Part shown: one piece after another, positions 24,417-32,931 of the stretch
Layout of the letters: the number at the start of each line of letters is the position of its first letter
Position numbering within the stretch: the stretch's first letter is position 1
Origin: Loktanella gaetbuli
Lineage (GTDB): Bacteria > Pseudomonadota > Alphaproteobacteria > Rhodobacterales > Rhodobacteraceae
Assembly (NCBI RefSeq): GCF_020531945.1
Contig: NZ_JAJATZ010000002.1
Coordinates: 496,001-560,000, forward strand
Reading direction: 5' to 3'
Length of the DNA: 64,000 bases
The notes under the pieces: model-generated
What the model was told of the DNA's origin: nothing
The model's database searches: none
The model's input: the letters and a program-made list of their open reading frames with translations, nothing else
Program-made: the position numbers and the translations under genes

Positions 24417-25595
24417 ATGACAGAACCCGCCATTGAACTGACCGCCCTGCCATCGCTGGACGGCATAGACGCCGCCGACTGGGATGCCTGCGCCGCCCCC
24501 GGTGGCGACCGCCCCGTTGACCCGTTTACGACCTACCGGTTCCTGCGCGCGCTGGAGGATTCAGGTTCGGTTGGCGGCCGATCCGGCTGGCAACCGCGTT
24601 ATCTGGTTGCCAAGTCCGAAGGTCAGGTGATCGCGGTCTGCCCTCTCTACGCCAAGGGACATTCACAGGGCGAATACATCTTTGATCACAACTGGGCCCA
24701 CGCGTATGAAAACGCAGGTGGTGCCTATTACCCCAAATTGCAGATTGCCGTGCCGTTCACGCCAGCCACCGGGCGGCGTTTCCTGACCCGGCCAGGCCAT
24801 GAGGTTGTGGGCATGGCCGCACTTGTCCAGGGGGCTGTCCAGATCGCGGCCGACAACGATCTGTCGTCGGTCCACGCCACATTCTGCACCGAAGCCGAGG
24901 CGCTGGCAGGGTCTGAAATGGGACTGCTGCACCGGATCGGCCAGCAATTTCATTGGGTGAACAATGGTTATGCCGATTTCGATGCCTTTCTGAACGACCT
25001 GTCCAGCCGCAAACGCAAGAACATCCGCAAGGAACGCGCCACTGCGCAAGGCTTTGGTGGCCGGATCGTGAAACTGACCGGTGACGCGATCCAGCCGCAC
25101 CATTGGGACGCCTTCTGGCGGTTCTATCAGGATACCGGCAACCGCAAATGGGGCACGCCCTATCTGACGCGGGCATTCTTTGACCACGCACAGGACAGCC
25201 TGCGCGACGACATGCTGCTGGTGCTGGCGGTGGACGGGGACCGCCCTGTGGCGGGCGCGCTGAATTTCATAGGGCGCAATACGCTGTTCGGCCGCTATTG
25301 GGGCAGCACCGAATACCACCCTGCCCTGCATTTCGAGCTATGCTATTATCAGGCCATCGATTTCGCCATCGCACAGGGCATGGAACGGGTCGAGGCCGGT
25401 GCGCAGGGCGAACACAAGCTTGCCCGGGGTTATCTGCCAGTCCCCACCCATTCGCTGCACTGGATCGGTGATCCGGGTTTCCGCGACGCCATCGCCCGCT
25501 ATGTCCAAGCCGAGAAACGCGCCGTCGACGAAGAAATAGAGGTGCTGACCAGCTACGGCCCCTTCCGCCGCGAAAACCGAGAGGAACAACAATGA
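24417..25595 (+). CDS. DUF482/GNAT-like peptidoglycan-biosynthesis-type protein
   Basis: 392 residues of the DUF482 family (PF04339), a GNAT-fold family often named 'peptidogalycan biosysnthesis protein' after a presumed FemX-like role. Recognisable phrases are FDHNWAHAYENAGGAYYPKLQ, the basic stretch LSSRKRKNIRKER, and AQGEHKLARGYLPVPTHSLHW near the end. The true substrate is unknown for the family. ATG 24417 is preferred; a GTG at 24390 is also in frame and neither has a strong ribosome binding site. Its stop overlaps the next start (ATGA). Confidence 0.85.
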   Translation: MTEPAIELTALPSLDGIDAADWDACAAPGGDRPVDPFTTYRFLRALEDSGSVGGRSGWQPRYLVAKSEGQVIAVCPLYAKGHSQGEYIFDHNWAHAYENAGGAYYPKLQIAVPFTPATGRRFLTRPGHEVVGMAALVQGAVQIAADNDLSSVHATFCTEAEALAGSEMGLLHRIGQQFHWVNNGYADFDAFLNDLSSRKRKNIRKERATAQGFGGRIVKLTGDAIQPHHWDAFWRFYQDTGNRKWGTPYLTRAFFDHAQDSLRDDMLLVLAVDGDRPVAGALNFIGRNTLFGRYWGSTEYHPALHFELCYYQAIDFAIAQGMERVEAGAQGEHKLARGYLPVPTHSLHWIGDPGFRDAIARYVQAEKRAVDEEIEVLTSYGPFRRENREEQQ

Positions 25596-25894
25596 CCGAC
25601 AAACTGACAGGCAGCGACCGTGATGACGCCCTTGCGCCACTGCTGGCGAATGGATGGACCGTTCAGGACGACCGTGACGCCATTCACAAGGAATTCGTGT
25701 TCAAGAATTTCGTTCAGGCCTTTGGATGGATGACGCAAGCGGCGATCCACGCCGAAAAACTCAATCACCACCCCGAATGGTCAAATGTCTATAAAACCGT
25801 CCAGGTGACGTTGACGACGCATGATGCAGATGGTTTGTCGCCGCTCGACGCAAAATTGGCGAAAATCATGGACGATCTGGCGAGGACTGCATGA
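25592..25894 (+). CDS. phhB: 4a-hydroxytetrahydrobiopterin dehydratase (pterin carbinolamine dehydratase)
   Basis: 100 residues, the standard PCD/DCoH length. The family motif with two adjacent His reads KLNHHPEWSNVYKTVQV, followed by LTTHDADGLSPLDAKLA. It recycles 4a-hydroxy-tetrahydropterin formed by aromatic amino acid hydroxylases. No hydroxylase gene is nearby, and in many proteobacteria PCD is also present without one. It overlaps its neighbours on both sides by ATGA. Confidence 0.92.
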   Translation: MTDKLTGSDRDDALAPLLANGWTVQDDRDAIHKEFVFKNFVQAFGWMTQAAIHAEKLNHHPEWSNVYKTVQVTLTTHDADGLSPLDAKLAKIMDDLARTA

Positions 25895-26739
25895 ACGATC
25901 TCTTGACGACCCCCATTCTGAACGGCAAATCTCTCGCCGATTTGTTGACGCTCGAATTCCTCGTGTCGATCCTTGGAAACGTATTGTCGGCCATCTTGAT
26001 CCTGATGATCGGCTTTGTGATCGCAGGCTGGCTCAGCCGCCGTATTTCCAACATGGGGCAGCGCAACGCGCATCTTGACGAAACGCTGTTCACCTTTCTC
26101 AGCAACATCGTGCGCTATGTCATCATCGGCTTTGCGCTGCTGTTCGTCCTCAACACGTTCGGCGTTCAGACAACCAGTGTCGTAGCTGTCATCGGTGCGG
26201 CCGGTCTGGCCATTGGTCTGGCCCTCCAAGGCACGCTGTCGAATGTCGCGGCCGGGGTCATGATCGTGTTCTTTCGGCCGATCAAACTGGGCGATTTCGT
26301 CGATATCGGCGGGCAGATGGGCACGGTGAAATCCATCAACCTCAACTTCATCGAGCTGGCCAGCATCGGGAACGTGCAGATCATCGTCCCCAACTCCGAG
26401 GTATGGGGTAACATCATCACGAACTATTCGGTCTATCCGCAGCGACGCGCCGAATGGACGATCGGTGTCGCCTATGGCGCGGATCTGGCCGTCGCAGAAA
26501 AGGCGATCATCGACACGATCATGGCCGACCCCAGGTCCCTGTCAGATCCCGAACCCTTTATTCAGGTCACCAACATGAACGCCAGTTCCGTCGATTTCCT
26601 GGTGCGCGTCTGGTGCGAACGCACTGAATATTTCCAATATCAGGCCGACATGACCCGCGCGGTCAAAGAGGCGCTGGACAAGGCGGGCGTCGAAATCCCA
26701 TTCCCGACCCGCACGCTTGTGATGCAAAACGCGGAATGA
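25891..26739 (+). CDS. Mechanosensitive ion channel, MscS family
   Basis: 282 residues, near the 286 of E. coli MscS. Three transmembrane segments lie at about 25-50, 72-92 and 98-125. The pore-lining TM3 with Gly/Ala packing reads GAAGLAIGLALQGTLSNVAA and is followed by FFRPIKLGDFVDIGG of the beta domain. The channel opens under membrane tension to release solutes on hypo-osmotic shock. It is the last gene of the chain from 23175, followed by a hairpin terminator. Confidence 0.93.
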   Translation: MNDLLTTPILNGKSLADLLTLEFLVSILGNVLSAILILMIGFVIAGWLSRRISNMGQRNAHLDETLFTFLSNIVRYVIIGFALLFVLNTFGVQTTSVVAVIGAAGLAIGLALQGTLSNVAAGVMIVFFRPIKLGDFVDIGGQMGTVKSINLNFIELASIGNVQIIVPNSEVWGNIITNYSVYPQRRAEWTIGVAYGADLAVAEKAIIDTIMADPRSLSDPEPFIQVTNMNASSVDFLVRVWCERTEYFQYQADMTRAVKEALDKAGVEIPFPTRTLVMQNAE

Positions 26740-26746
26740 CATGATC

Positions 26747-26771
26747 CTGCGCCGGGACATACCCGGCGCAG
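26747..26771. terminator. Bidirectional hairpin terminator between mscS and peroxiredoxin
   Basis: A perfect 10-bp stem (CTGCGCCGGG with CCCGGCGCAG) with a 5-nt loop in the 44-bp gap between two convergent genes. There is no U tract on either side, which is common for GC-rich alphaproteobacteria. The placement is the main support. Confidence 0.6.
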
Positions 26772-26783
26772 CAAACGTAGCAT

Positions 26784-27275
26784 TCAGCCCATCTGGTCCA
26801 GCAGGTTTTCGCCGCCGGAAATATCGCACTGACCGGGTCCGGGTTCCTCGTTCAGGATCGTGACGACCCCGTTATCGACCAGCATCGCATAACGCCTGGA
26901 CCGGTCAATGAAACCCACAGGCGGGGCCGTGAAATTCATGCCGATGGCCTTGGTGAATGCCGCCTCGACATCGCCCAGCATCGTGATGCCCGCATCGATG
27001 GCACCCGTCGCTTCGCCCCAGGCCTGCATGACGAATGGATCATTGACCGACAGGCAGATGATCTCCTCGACGCCCTTGTCACGCAGTTGCGGGGCGGTGC
27101 GGATGAAACTTGGCACATGCGCCGTTGTGCAGGTGCCCGTATAGGCCCCCGGCAAACCAAAGATGACAACCTTGCGGCCCTTGATCTTGTCGTGAATGTC
27201 CACGCCAGTCGGTCCGTCCGGCCCCATGGTCAGAACGGTTGCGTTCGGCAGGCTGTCGCCAGTGGTGATGGTCAT
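26784..27275 (-). CDS. Peroxiredoxin, Prx5 type
   Basis: 163 residues of the atypical 2-Cys Prx5 group. The peroxidatic Cys is in PGAYTGTCTTAHVPSF (about residue 49), preceded by VVIFGLPG. A second Cys in GPGQCDISG near the C-terminus may serve as a resolving or glutathione-linked residue. It reduces H2O2 and organic peroxides in the cytoplasm. It is divergent from the flavoprotein reductase gene, with a 74-bp shared promoter region. Confidence 0.92.
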   Translation of the reverse strand: MTITTGDSLPNATVLTMGPDGPTGVDIHDKIKGRKVVIFGLPGAYTGTCTTAHVPSFIRTAPQLRDKGVEEIICLSVNDPFVMQAWGEATGAIDAGITMLGDVEAAFTKAIGMNFTAPPVGFIDRSRRYAMLVDNGVVTILNEEPGPGQCDISGGENLLDQMG

Positions 27276-27349
27276 GATCGCTCCTTGCGAATTGCGTCTG
27301 TACCTCAGACATATAAGGTGCGACGCAGCAGAACCAGAGGACGGGACGC

Positions 27350-28558
27350 ATGCGTAGAATTGTCATCATCGGCGGCGGTCAGGCCGCATCGGCGTTGATT
27401 GCAAAGCTTGTCGCCGAAAAATCGGATGACCGGATCACACTTGTCTGTGCCGAACCACGCCTGCCCTATCAGCGCCCCCCATTGTCCAAGGCCTATCTGC
27501 TGGGCGAGATGACCGAGGGCCGTCTCTATTTTCGCCCTGCCGCCTGGTATGATGAACACGGTGTCGACGTACGGTTGAACAGCCGCGCCGACAGCATCGA
27601 CAAGGCAGCAAAAACCGTCACGCTGGATGGCGGCGAGGTGCTGGCCTACGACGATCTGGTGCTGACCACCGGTGCTCATCCCCGCACCTTGCCCGCCAGC
27701 ATCGGTGGGACGCTCAGCAATGTCTTTGCCGTGCGCGATCTGGACGATGCGGACGCGATGGAACCCGCCTTTGTCGCGGGTGCGCGCGCGCTGATCGTCG
27801 GTGGCGGCTATATCGGGCTCGAGGCGGCAGCCGTTGCCGCCAAGCGCGGCGTCAGCGTCACGCTGGTCGAAGCGGCGGATCGCATCCTGCAACGGGTCGC
27901 AGCACCTGAAACGTCCGATTTCTTTCGCGACCTCCATCGCAGACACGGCGTCGATATCCGCGAGGGCGTCGGGCTGTCAGCGCTGACCGGGGACGAGGTT
28001 GTCACCGGGGCGACCCTGTCTGATGGCACAACGCTGGACATTGATTTCGCCATCGCAGGCGTTGGCATTGCGCCTGCGACCGCATTGGCCGAAGGCGCGG
28101 GCCTTGTGATCGACAACGGGATTGCCACTGACGCCCAAGGGCGCACCTCTGACCCGCATATCTGGGCGGCCGGCGATTGTGCCTCTGCCCCCTATGGCGA
28201 TGGACGCGTGCGGATCGAAAGCGTCGGCAACGCCATCGACCAGGCTGAAATCGTGGCCCACAACCTGCTGGGCCGTCCCGTGACCTATACGCCCAAGCCG
28301 TGGTTCTGGTCGGATCAATACGATGTGAAACTCCAGATTGCGGGACTGAACACTGGCTATACCGATCTGCATGTGCGCGACGTGGATGGCGCGCGGTCGC
28401 ATTGGTACTACCGTGGCGAAACCCTGCTGGCGATCGACAGCCTGTCCGACACCCGCGCCTATATGGTTGGCAAACGCCTGATCGAGGCGGGCAAAAGTCC
28501 TGCCCCTTCCGTCGTCACTGACGCGGACACCGACCTTAAGGCTTTGTTACGCGCATGA
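27350..28558 (+). CDS. FAD-dependent NAD(P)H:ferredoxin/rubredoxin reductase-like protein
   Basis: 402 residues. The FAD-binding Rossmann motif is at the start (RIVIIGGGQAASALIAKL). The phrase LPYQRPPLSKAYLLG is typical of putidaredoxin- and ferredoxin-reductase relatives. The NAD motif is ALIVGGGYIGLEAAAVAAK, and the second FAD motif is IWAAGDCASAP. A reductase C-terminal domain follows. It normally feeds electrons to a ferredoxin for an oxygenase; no oxygenase or ferredoxin is adjacent, so the partner is unknown. The stop overlaps rsmD (ATGA). Confidence 0.9.
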   Translation: MRRIVIIGGGQAASALIAKLVAEKSDDRITLVCAEPRLPYQRPPLSKAYLLGEMTEGRLYFRPAAWYDEHGVDVRLNSRADSIDKAAKTVTLDGGEVLAYDDLVLTTGAHPRTLPASIGGTLSNVFAVRDLDDADAMEPAFVAGARALIVGGGYIGLEAAAVAAKRGVSVTLVEAADRILQRVAAPETSDFFRDLHRRHGVDIREGVGLSALTGDEVVTGATLSDGTTLDIDFAIAGVGIAPATALAEGAGLVIDNGIATDAQGRTSDPHIWAAGDCASAPYGDGRVRIESVGNAIDQAEIVAHNLLGRPVTYTPKPWFWSDQYDVKLQIAGLNTGYTDLHVRDVDGARSHWYYRGETLLAIDSLSDTRAYMVGKRLIEAGKSPAPSVVTDADTDLKALLRA

Positions 28559-29112
28559 GGATTGTCGCTGGTCTGCACCGTGGCACCCAACTGGCTGACG
28601 TCGGTGGCGGCGATCCGGCGGCACATCTGCGACCCACGTCCGACCGCGTCCGCGAAAGCCTGTTCAACGTGCTGGATGGTGGCCGCTTTGGCAGCCCGGT
28701 GCGCGGCGCGCGCGTGCTGGATCTATTCGCCGGGACCGGTGCGCTGGGGCTAGAGGCGCTGTCGCGCGGCGCGCAACATGCAACCTTTGTCGATAATGGT
28801 GCGGCGGCAGGGCGGTTGTTGCAGGCCAACATTGCAAAGCTGAAACGCCGCGCTGACACCGCGATCATCAAGGCAGATGCCACGGCGATCCCGATGGCCC
28901 ACACGGCATGTAACCTGATTTTCATCGACCCGCCCTACGGTCAGGGCCTTGGACTACAGGCCATTCTGGCCAGCCAAGAGGGCGGCTGGATCGCCGCAGG
29001 TGCCCTGATCGTGTGGGAGGAATCAACCGCTCAGATGGCACCGCGCGGGTACAAACGGCTGGACCAACGCCAATACGGCAGCACATGGATCACCCTGCTG
29101 GAGGCACCATGA
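28555..29112 (+). CDS. rsmD: 16S rRNA (guanine(966)-N(2))-methyltransferase RsmD
   Basis: 185 residues. The family start is MRIVAGLHRGTQLADV with RPTSDRVRESLFNVL. The SAM-binding motif is LDLFAGTGALGLEALSRGA and the catalytic motif FIDPPYGQG. It methylates G966 of 16S rRNA during 30S assembly. It overlaps the flavoprotein gene before it and the HAD gene after it, each by 4 nt. Confidence 0.94.
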   Translation: MRIVAGLHRGTQLADVGGGDPAAHLRPTSDRVRESLFNVLDGGRFGSPVRGARVLDLFAGTGALGLEALSRGAQHATFVDNGAAAGRLLQANIAKLKRRADTAIIKADATAIPMAHTACNLIFIDPPYGQGLGLQAILASQEGGWIAAGALIVWEESTAQMAPRGYKRLDQRQYGSTWITLLEAP

Positions 29113-29753
29113 CCGATCTGGTGATTTTCGACTGCGACGGGGTGCTGGTCGATACCGAACCCACCACCAATCGGATCATGTCCGACAGTTTCGCACGCTA
29201 TGGTCTGCATATTTCACCGGCCGAGGTGCACGCCCTGTTTGCCGGAGGCACCATGCGCGGTGCGGCAAGCGAGGCAATCCAGCGCGGCGCGCAACTGCCC
29301 GACACCTGGCTGGACGAGATCCACGCCGAAATCCGGACGGCACTGCAGGACGGCCCACCCGTCATTCCCGGTATCGTCGATCTGCTGGACCTGCTGGACG
29401 CCGCCGGTATCGCAACCGCCGTGGCCTCGAACGGTCCGATGTCCAAGATGGAGGTCAGCCTTGCCCCTTCTGGTCTGTGGGACCGTTTCAGGGGGCGCAT
29501 CTACACCGGTCATGACCATCGCCCGAAACCTGACCCGGCCATGCTGCATCACGCAATGCAGGTGGCGGGCACAGATGAGGGCGGAACGATATTCATCGAC
29601 GACATGCCGGCGGGCTGGCAAGCGGCGCAGGCTGCGGATGTCTGCTGCTATGCCTATGTCGCCGATGGTGGTCCTGCCCGCGCCACAGGTTATGCCGTCA
29701 AGCCCATAACGGACATGATGCAGGTCGCGCGCGACCTGGGCCTGACGGACTAG
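29109..29753 (+). CDS. HAD-superfamily phosphatase (subfamily IA)
   Basis: 214 residues. Motif I is DCDGVLVDTE with the nucleophilic Asp at 8 and Asp10, a four-helix cap follows, motif II is AVASNGPMSKMEVS, and motif IV is GTIFIDDMPAGWQAA. The protein resembles beta-phosphoglucomutase and phosphoglycolate-phosphatase relatives; the substrate is undetermined. ATG 29109 overlaps the rsmD stop; a longer frame to 29013 lies within rsmD. Confidence 0.88.
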   Translation: MTDLVIFDCDGVLVDTEPTTNRIMSDSFARYGLHISPAEVHALFAGGTMRGAASEAIQRGAQLPDTWLDEIHAEIRTALQDGPPVIPGIVDLLDLLDAAGIATAVASNGPMSKMEVSLAPSGLWDRFRGRIYTGHDHRPKPDPAMLHHAMQVAGTDEGGTIFIDDMPAGWQAAQAADVCCYAYVADGGPARATGYAVKPITDMMQVARDLGLTD

Positions 29754-29781
29754 CGCCCCGCCAAGACTGTCAGCGGGGCGC
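29753..29781. terminator. Hairpin terminator between the HAD gene and dctP-like gene
   Basis: A 9-bp perfect GC stem (GCGCCCCGC with GCGGGGCGC) around an 11-nt loop starts in the HAD stop codon and serves two convergent genes. No U tract follows. Confidence 0.5.
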
Positions 29782-29801
29782 GCGCAGTCATGATGTGGAG
29801 G

Positions 29802-30827
29802 TCAGTTCAGGTTGGCAGCCACAGCAGCCTCTGCCGCCTGAACAAGGGCAGTGCCATCCAGCCCACGTGCATCCATATCCGCGATCCAGTCTGCACGAAC
29901 TTCTTGGCCCAATGCTTTGATCGCGTCGGTTTCCACCTCTGACAAGACAGCGATCTGGTTTCCGCCGTCCTCCATCAGGTCACGCCCTTCGGAATCGCCG
30001 GTGTCATGGGCACCGCCCGCCCATTCGGCGGCCATCTTGCCGGAATTTGCGTCGATGACGGCCTTCAGGTCATCGGGTAGTGCCGCATAGACGTCCTTGT
30101 TCATCGCCCAGACGAAAAACAGGTTATACAGCGCGCGGTCGCCTGCGACATCGGTGTGGCTGTCGGTCAATTCATCCAGTTTCAGCGACGGCGACATTTC
30201 CCAGGTGATCACACCACCATCCACGACACCGCGCGACAGCGCCTCGGGGAATGCGGGAACAGGCATGCCGACGGGTGTGGCCCCCAGCTTTTCCAGCAGC
30301 AGCGTTGCAGGGCGCGACGGGCCGCGTACGACCTTGCCGCGCAGATCATCGACCGTTTCGGGCGCTGGACCTTTCAGGTGGATGATGCCGGGGCCATGCA
30401 TGTGGGTGGTGATCACATGCACATCGTCGAAATCATCCATCAGATAGTCTTGGGTGAAATCCCATGCTGCACGCGACGCTTCTGCGCCCAGCTTGCTGGT
30501 CATGAACGGCAGTTCCAGCGCCTCCGCCTCGGGGAACCGGCCCGGCTCGTAGCCAGGAATGACCCAGCCACCGTCGATGGCACCGTCCCGGATCAGGTCG
30601 TACTGCGACGCGGCAGACCCGCCCAACTGCATGAAGGGATAAAGTTCGACCTTGATCCGCCCGCCCGATTGTTCCTCGATCGCGTCGGCCCAGGGCTGCA
30701 TGAAATAGGTCGGGTTCGCCGAGGCAGGCGAGACGAAATGCTGGAAACGCAACGTGACCTCTTGGGTCAGTGCAGCAGTGGGCAAGGTCAGACAGGCCGC
30801 GACAGCGGCAAGCAGTGAACGGTGCAT
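29802..30827 (-). CDS. Orphan TRAP transporter substrate-binding protein (DctP family)
   Basis: 341 residues with a signal peptide (MHRSLLAAVAACLTLPTAALT, shown to 21 residues at most; cleavage before Q). The mature protein opens VTLRFQHFVSPASANPTYFM and carries the DctP signature with the conserved ligand-binding Arg in DLRGKVVRGPS. TRAP binding proteins capture organic acids for DctQM permeases. No dctQ or dctM lies in this window, so it must share a permease elsewhere or be a solitary receptor. ATG 30827 is preferred, with GAGG 9 nt upstream; ATG 30836 and 30842 are in frame. Confidence 0.88.
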   Translation of the reverse strand: MHRSLLAAVAACLTLPTAALTQEVTLRFQHFVSPASANPTYFMQPWADAIEEQSGGRIKVELYPFMQLGGSAASQYDLIRDGAIDGGWVIPGYEPGRFPEAEALELPFMTSKLGAEASRAAWDFTQDYLMDDFDDVHVITTHMHGPGIIHLKGPAPETVDDLRGKVVRGPSRPATLLLEKLGATPVGMPVPAFPEALSRGVVDGGVITWEMSPSLKLDELTDSHTDVAGDRALYNLFFVWAMNKDVYAALPDDLKAVIDANSGKMAAEWAGGAHDTGDSEGRDLMEDGGNQIAVLSEVETDAIKALGQEVRADWIADMDARGLDGTALVQAAEAAVAANLN

Positions 30828-30924
30828 AGCGTGCATCCTCATGTCAATTTTGGGGGGATATCACCGCTAGTGACGCATTTGATATGGGTCAGATGCGACC
30901 CGTTCGCAAGTGCATCGGGCAAAT

Positions 30925-32082
30925 TTATCCGCTGATCCGCCGTGACAGGGTGATATGTCCCAGCGCCAGCAATCCCAGCAATCCGCCGGTCACCCCCAGC
31001 GCCATCAGTCCGCCCAGCGCGATGGCCCCCGACCCCACGGCCGATCCCAATGCCGCCCCGATGTAGATCGCCGCAGCATTGAGCGCGAGAAGAACCGGTG
31101 CCGCCTGAATTCGCAAAGCGATGATCCGCATCTGCTGTCCCGCCAGGAACGACCAGCCCGTTGCGGACCAGACAGCGACCAGCAGCGCCAGCACAATCCC
31201 CGGCAGAGGCAGGAGCGAGAAAAGCGGCAGCAGGGCAATCTGCGCGATACACAGGATCGTCAGCGTCCGCGTCGGACCGATGCGGTCGGCCATCCAGCCG
31301 CCCATCAGGTTGCCCAACACAGCGCCCACACCAAACATCAGCAACAGCGCCGTGATCCCGTCACGCCCGTAACCCATCCCGTTTTCCATCAGGGGGGCGA
31401 AATAGGTATAGACGACATAGACCGCCGCCAGAAAGGTCGCGGTAAACGTGACCGCCAGCATCATCGGTCCGTTGCGCAGGATCGCACCCAACTCGCGCAG
31501 CGAAACCGGCTGAAAATTCAATCCGCGCGGCACGATCCGCCACAGCAGCGGCAGCATCGCCAGCGCCAGCACCGCAACGATCAGCATCGCGGCGCGCCAG
31601 CCAAAGGTATAGGCGATGAAACTGCCGGCAGGCACGCCCAGCACCTGCGCCAAGGTCAGACCGAACACCACCCAGGCCAGGGTCTTGCCTTGGGTTTGCG
31701 GTGTGGACAGGCGTGCCGCGACCGATGCGCTGACGGGGGTGAACATGCCCGCGCCCGCCGCCGCAATGATGCGCGTGAGATGAAGTGTGAATTCGGTCGG
31801 CGCGACAGCCGACGCCACATGCGCCAGGGCAAAGATTGCCATTGCGATCGTCAGAATGCGCCTGCGCCCGATGCGCCCCGTGGCCGACACCAGCAAGGGC
31901 GAGAGCACGGCATAGGACAAGGCATAGGTGGTCATCAGCCAGCCGGTGCGACCCGGCGATATACCAAAGCTGTCGCCCACAGGGACCAGCATCCCGATCA
32001 GGACAAAAGCACCCATGCCGATGGCGAAATTTGCAACACTCAGGACACCGATCAGACGGCGGCCCGCGCCGGCCTCGGTCAC
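30925..32082 (-). CDS. Major facilitator superfamily transporter (AraJ/drug-efflux type)
   Basis: 385 residues with twelve predicted helices. The loop 2-3 motif reads SATGRIGRRRIL and the motif-C-like segment is VLGVPAGSFIAYTFGWRAAML. This pattern is typical of the AraJ/PbuE/CynX-like exporters. The likely start is GTG 32082, whose GTGA overlaps the map stop; the frame is open upstream to 32136, but inside map. It is probably co-transcribed with map. The substrate is unknown. Confidence 0.85.
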   Translation of the reverse strand: MTEAGAGRRLIGVLSVANFAIGMGAFVLIGMLVPVGDSFGISPGRTGWLMTTYALSYAVLSPLLVSATGRIGRRRILTIAMAIFALAHVASAVAPTEFTLHLTRIIAAAGAGMFTPVSASVAARLSTPQTQGKTLAWVVFGLTLAQVLGVPAGSFIAYTFGWRAAMLIVAVLALAMLPLLWRIVPRGLNFQPVSLRELGAILRNGPMMLAVTFTATFLAAVYVVYTYFAPLMENGMGYGRDGITALLLMFGVGAVLGNLMGGWMADRIGPTRTLTILCIAQIALLPLFSLLPLPGIVLALLVAVWSATGWSFLAGQQMRIIALRIQAAPVLLALNAAAIYIGAALGSAVGSGAIALGGLMALGVTGGLLGLLALGHITLSRRISG

Positions 32083-32906
32083 TCTGGCATCGTCGGGTGG
32101 AACCGTCCGGCAGGCGACAGCGTGAAAATCTCGCACCCCTGCGCGGTGATCCCGATGGAATGTTCGAACTGCGCCGACAGGGACTTGTCGCGCGTCACGG
32201 CCGTCCAGTCATCCGCGAGGATCTTGGTTTCCGGTCGGCCGAGGTTGATCATCGGCTCGATGGTGAAAAACATGCCTTCTTCCAGCACGGCACCCGTTCC
32301 GGGACGACCGTAGTGCAGCACGTTGGGCGGCGCATGAAATACCCGGCCCAACCCGTGACCGCAAAAATCGCGCACAACGGACATGCGCTGCTTTTCCGCA
32401 TAGGTCTGGATGGCGTGGCCGATATCGCCAAATGTGTTGCCCGGCTTGGCTGCCTCGATCCCCAGCATCAGGCAATCGTGCGTCACCTGCACCAGACGTT
32501 CTGCCTTGCGGCTCATCTTGCCGGCCCAATACATGCGCGAACAGTCACCGAACCAACCGTCGACAATCACGGTCACATCAATGTTCAGGATATCGCCGTC
32601 CTTGAGCACCTTGTCACCGGGAATGCCGTGGCAGACCACGTGGTTCACGCTGATGCAGCTGGCGTGCTGATAGCCGCGATACCCGATGGTGGCAGAGGTC
32701 GCACCAGCAGCCGTGACCCAATCGGTGATCAGTTGGTCAATCACACCAGTTGTCTGACCGACGAACACATGTTCCGCGATATCGTCAAGGATCGTTGCAG
32801 CCAGCCGCCCGGCCTTTTCCATACCTGCGAAATCGGATGGTTCGTACAGACGGATACCGTCCTTTGTCACACTCTGCGAAGAGGTCGTCACGTCGTCACC
32901 TATCAT
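32079..32906 (-). CDS. map: Methionine aminopeptidase, type I
   Basis: 275 residues. The five metal ligands can be placed: Asp in ILNIDVTVIVDGWFGD (two Asp), His in CGHGLGRVFH, Glu in FTIEPMINLG and Glu in QFEHSIGI. It has the HASCISVNHVVCHGIPG substrate-pocket segment. It removes the initiator Met from nascent proteins. ATG 32906 is chosen because family homology begins shortly after; a long frame to 33272 is only an overlap with sfsA. The sfsA gene starts upstream on the same strand. Confidence 0.94.
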   Translation of the reverse strand: MIGDDVTTSSQSVTKDGIRLYEPSDFAGMEKAGRLAATILDDIAEHVFVGQTTGVIDQLITDWVTAAGATSATIGYRGYQHASCISVNHVVCHGIPGDKVLKDGDILNIDVTVIVDGWFGDCSRMYWAGKMSRKAERLVQVTHDCLMLGIEAAKPGNTFGDIGHAIQTYAEKQRMSVVRDFCGHGLGRVFHAPPNVLHYGRPGTGAVLEEGMFFTIEPMINLGRPETKILADDWTAVTRDKSLSAQFEHSIGITAQGCEIFTLSPAGRFHPTMPE

Positions 32907-32931
32907 TGCCTGCGATGCCACATAGGACGTT

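Noticed and set aside
30955..32313. 452-codon plus-strand frame opposite the MFS gene
   Set aside because: Composition (Gln/Arg/His-rich, low complexity) is that of an antisense shadow of membrane helices.
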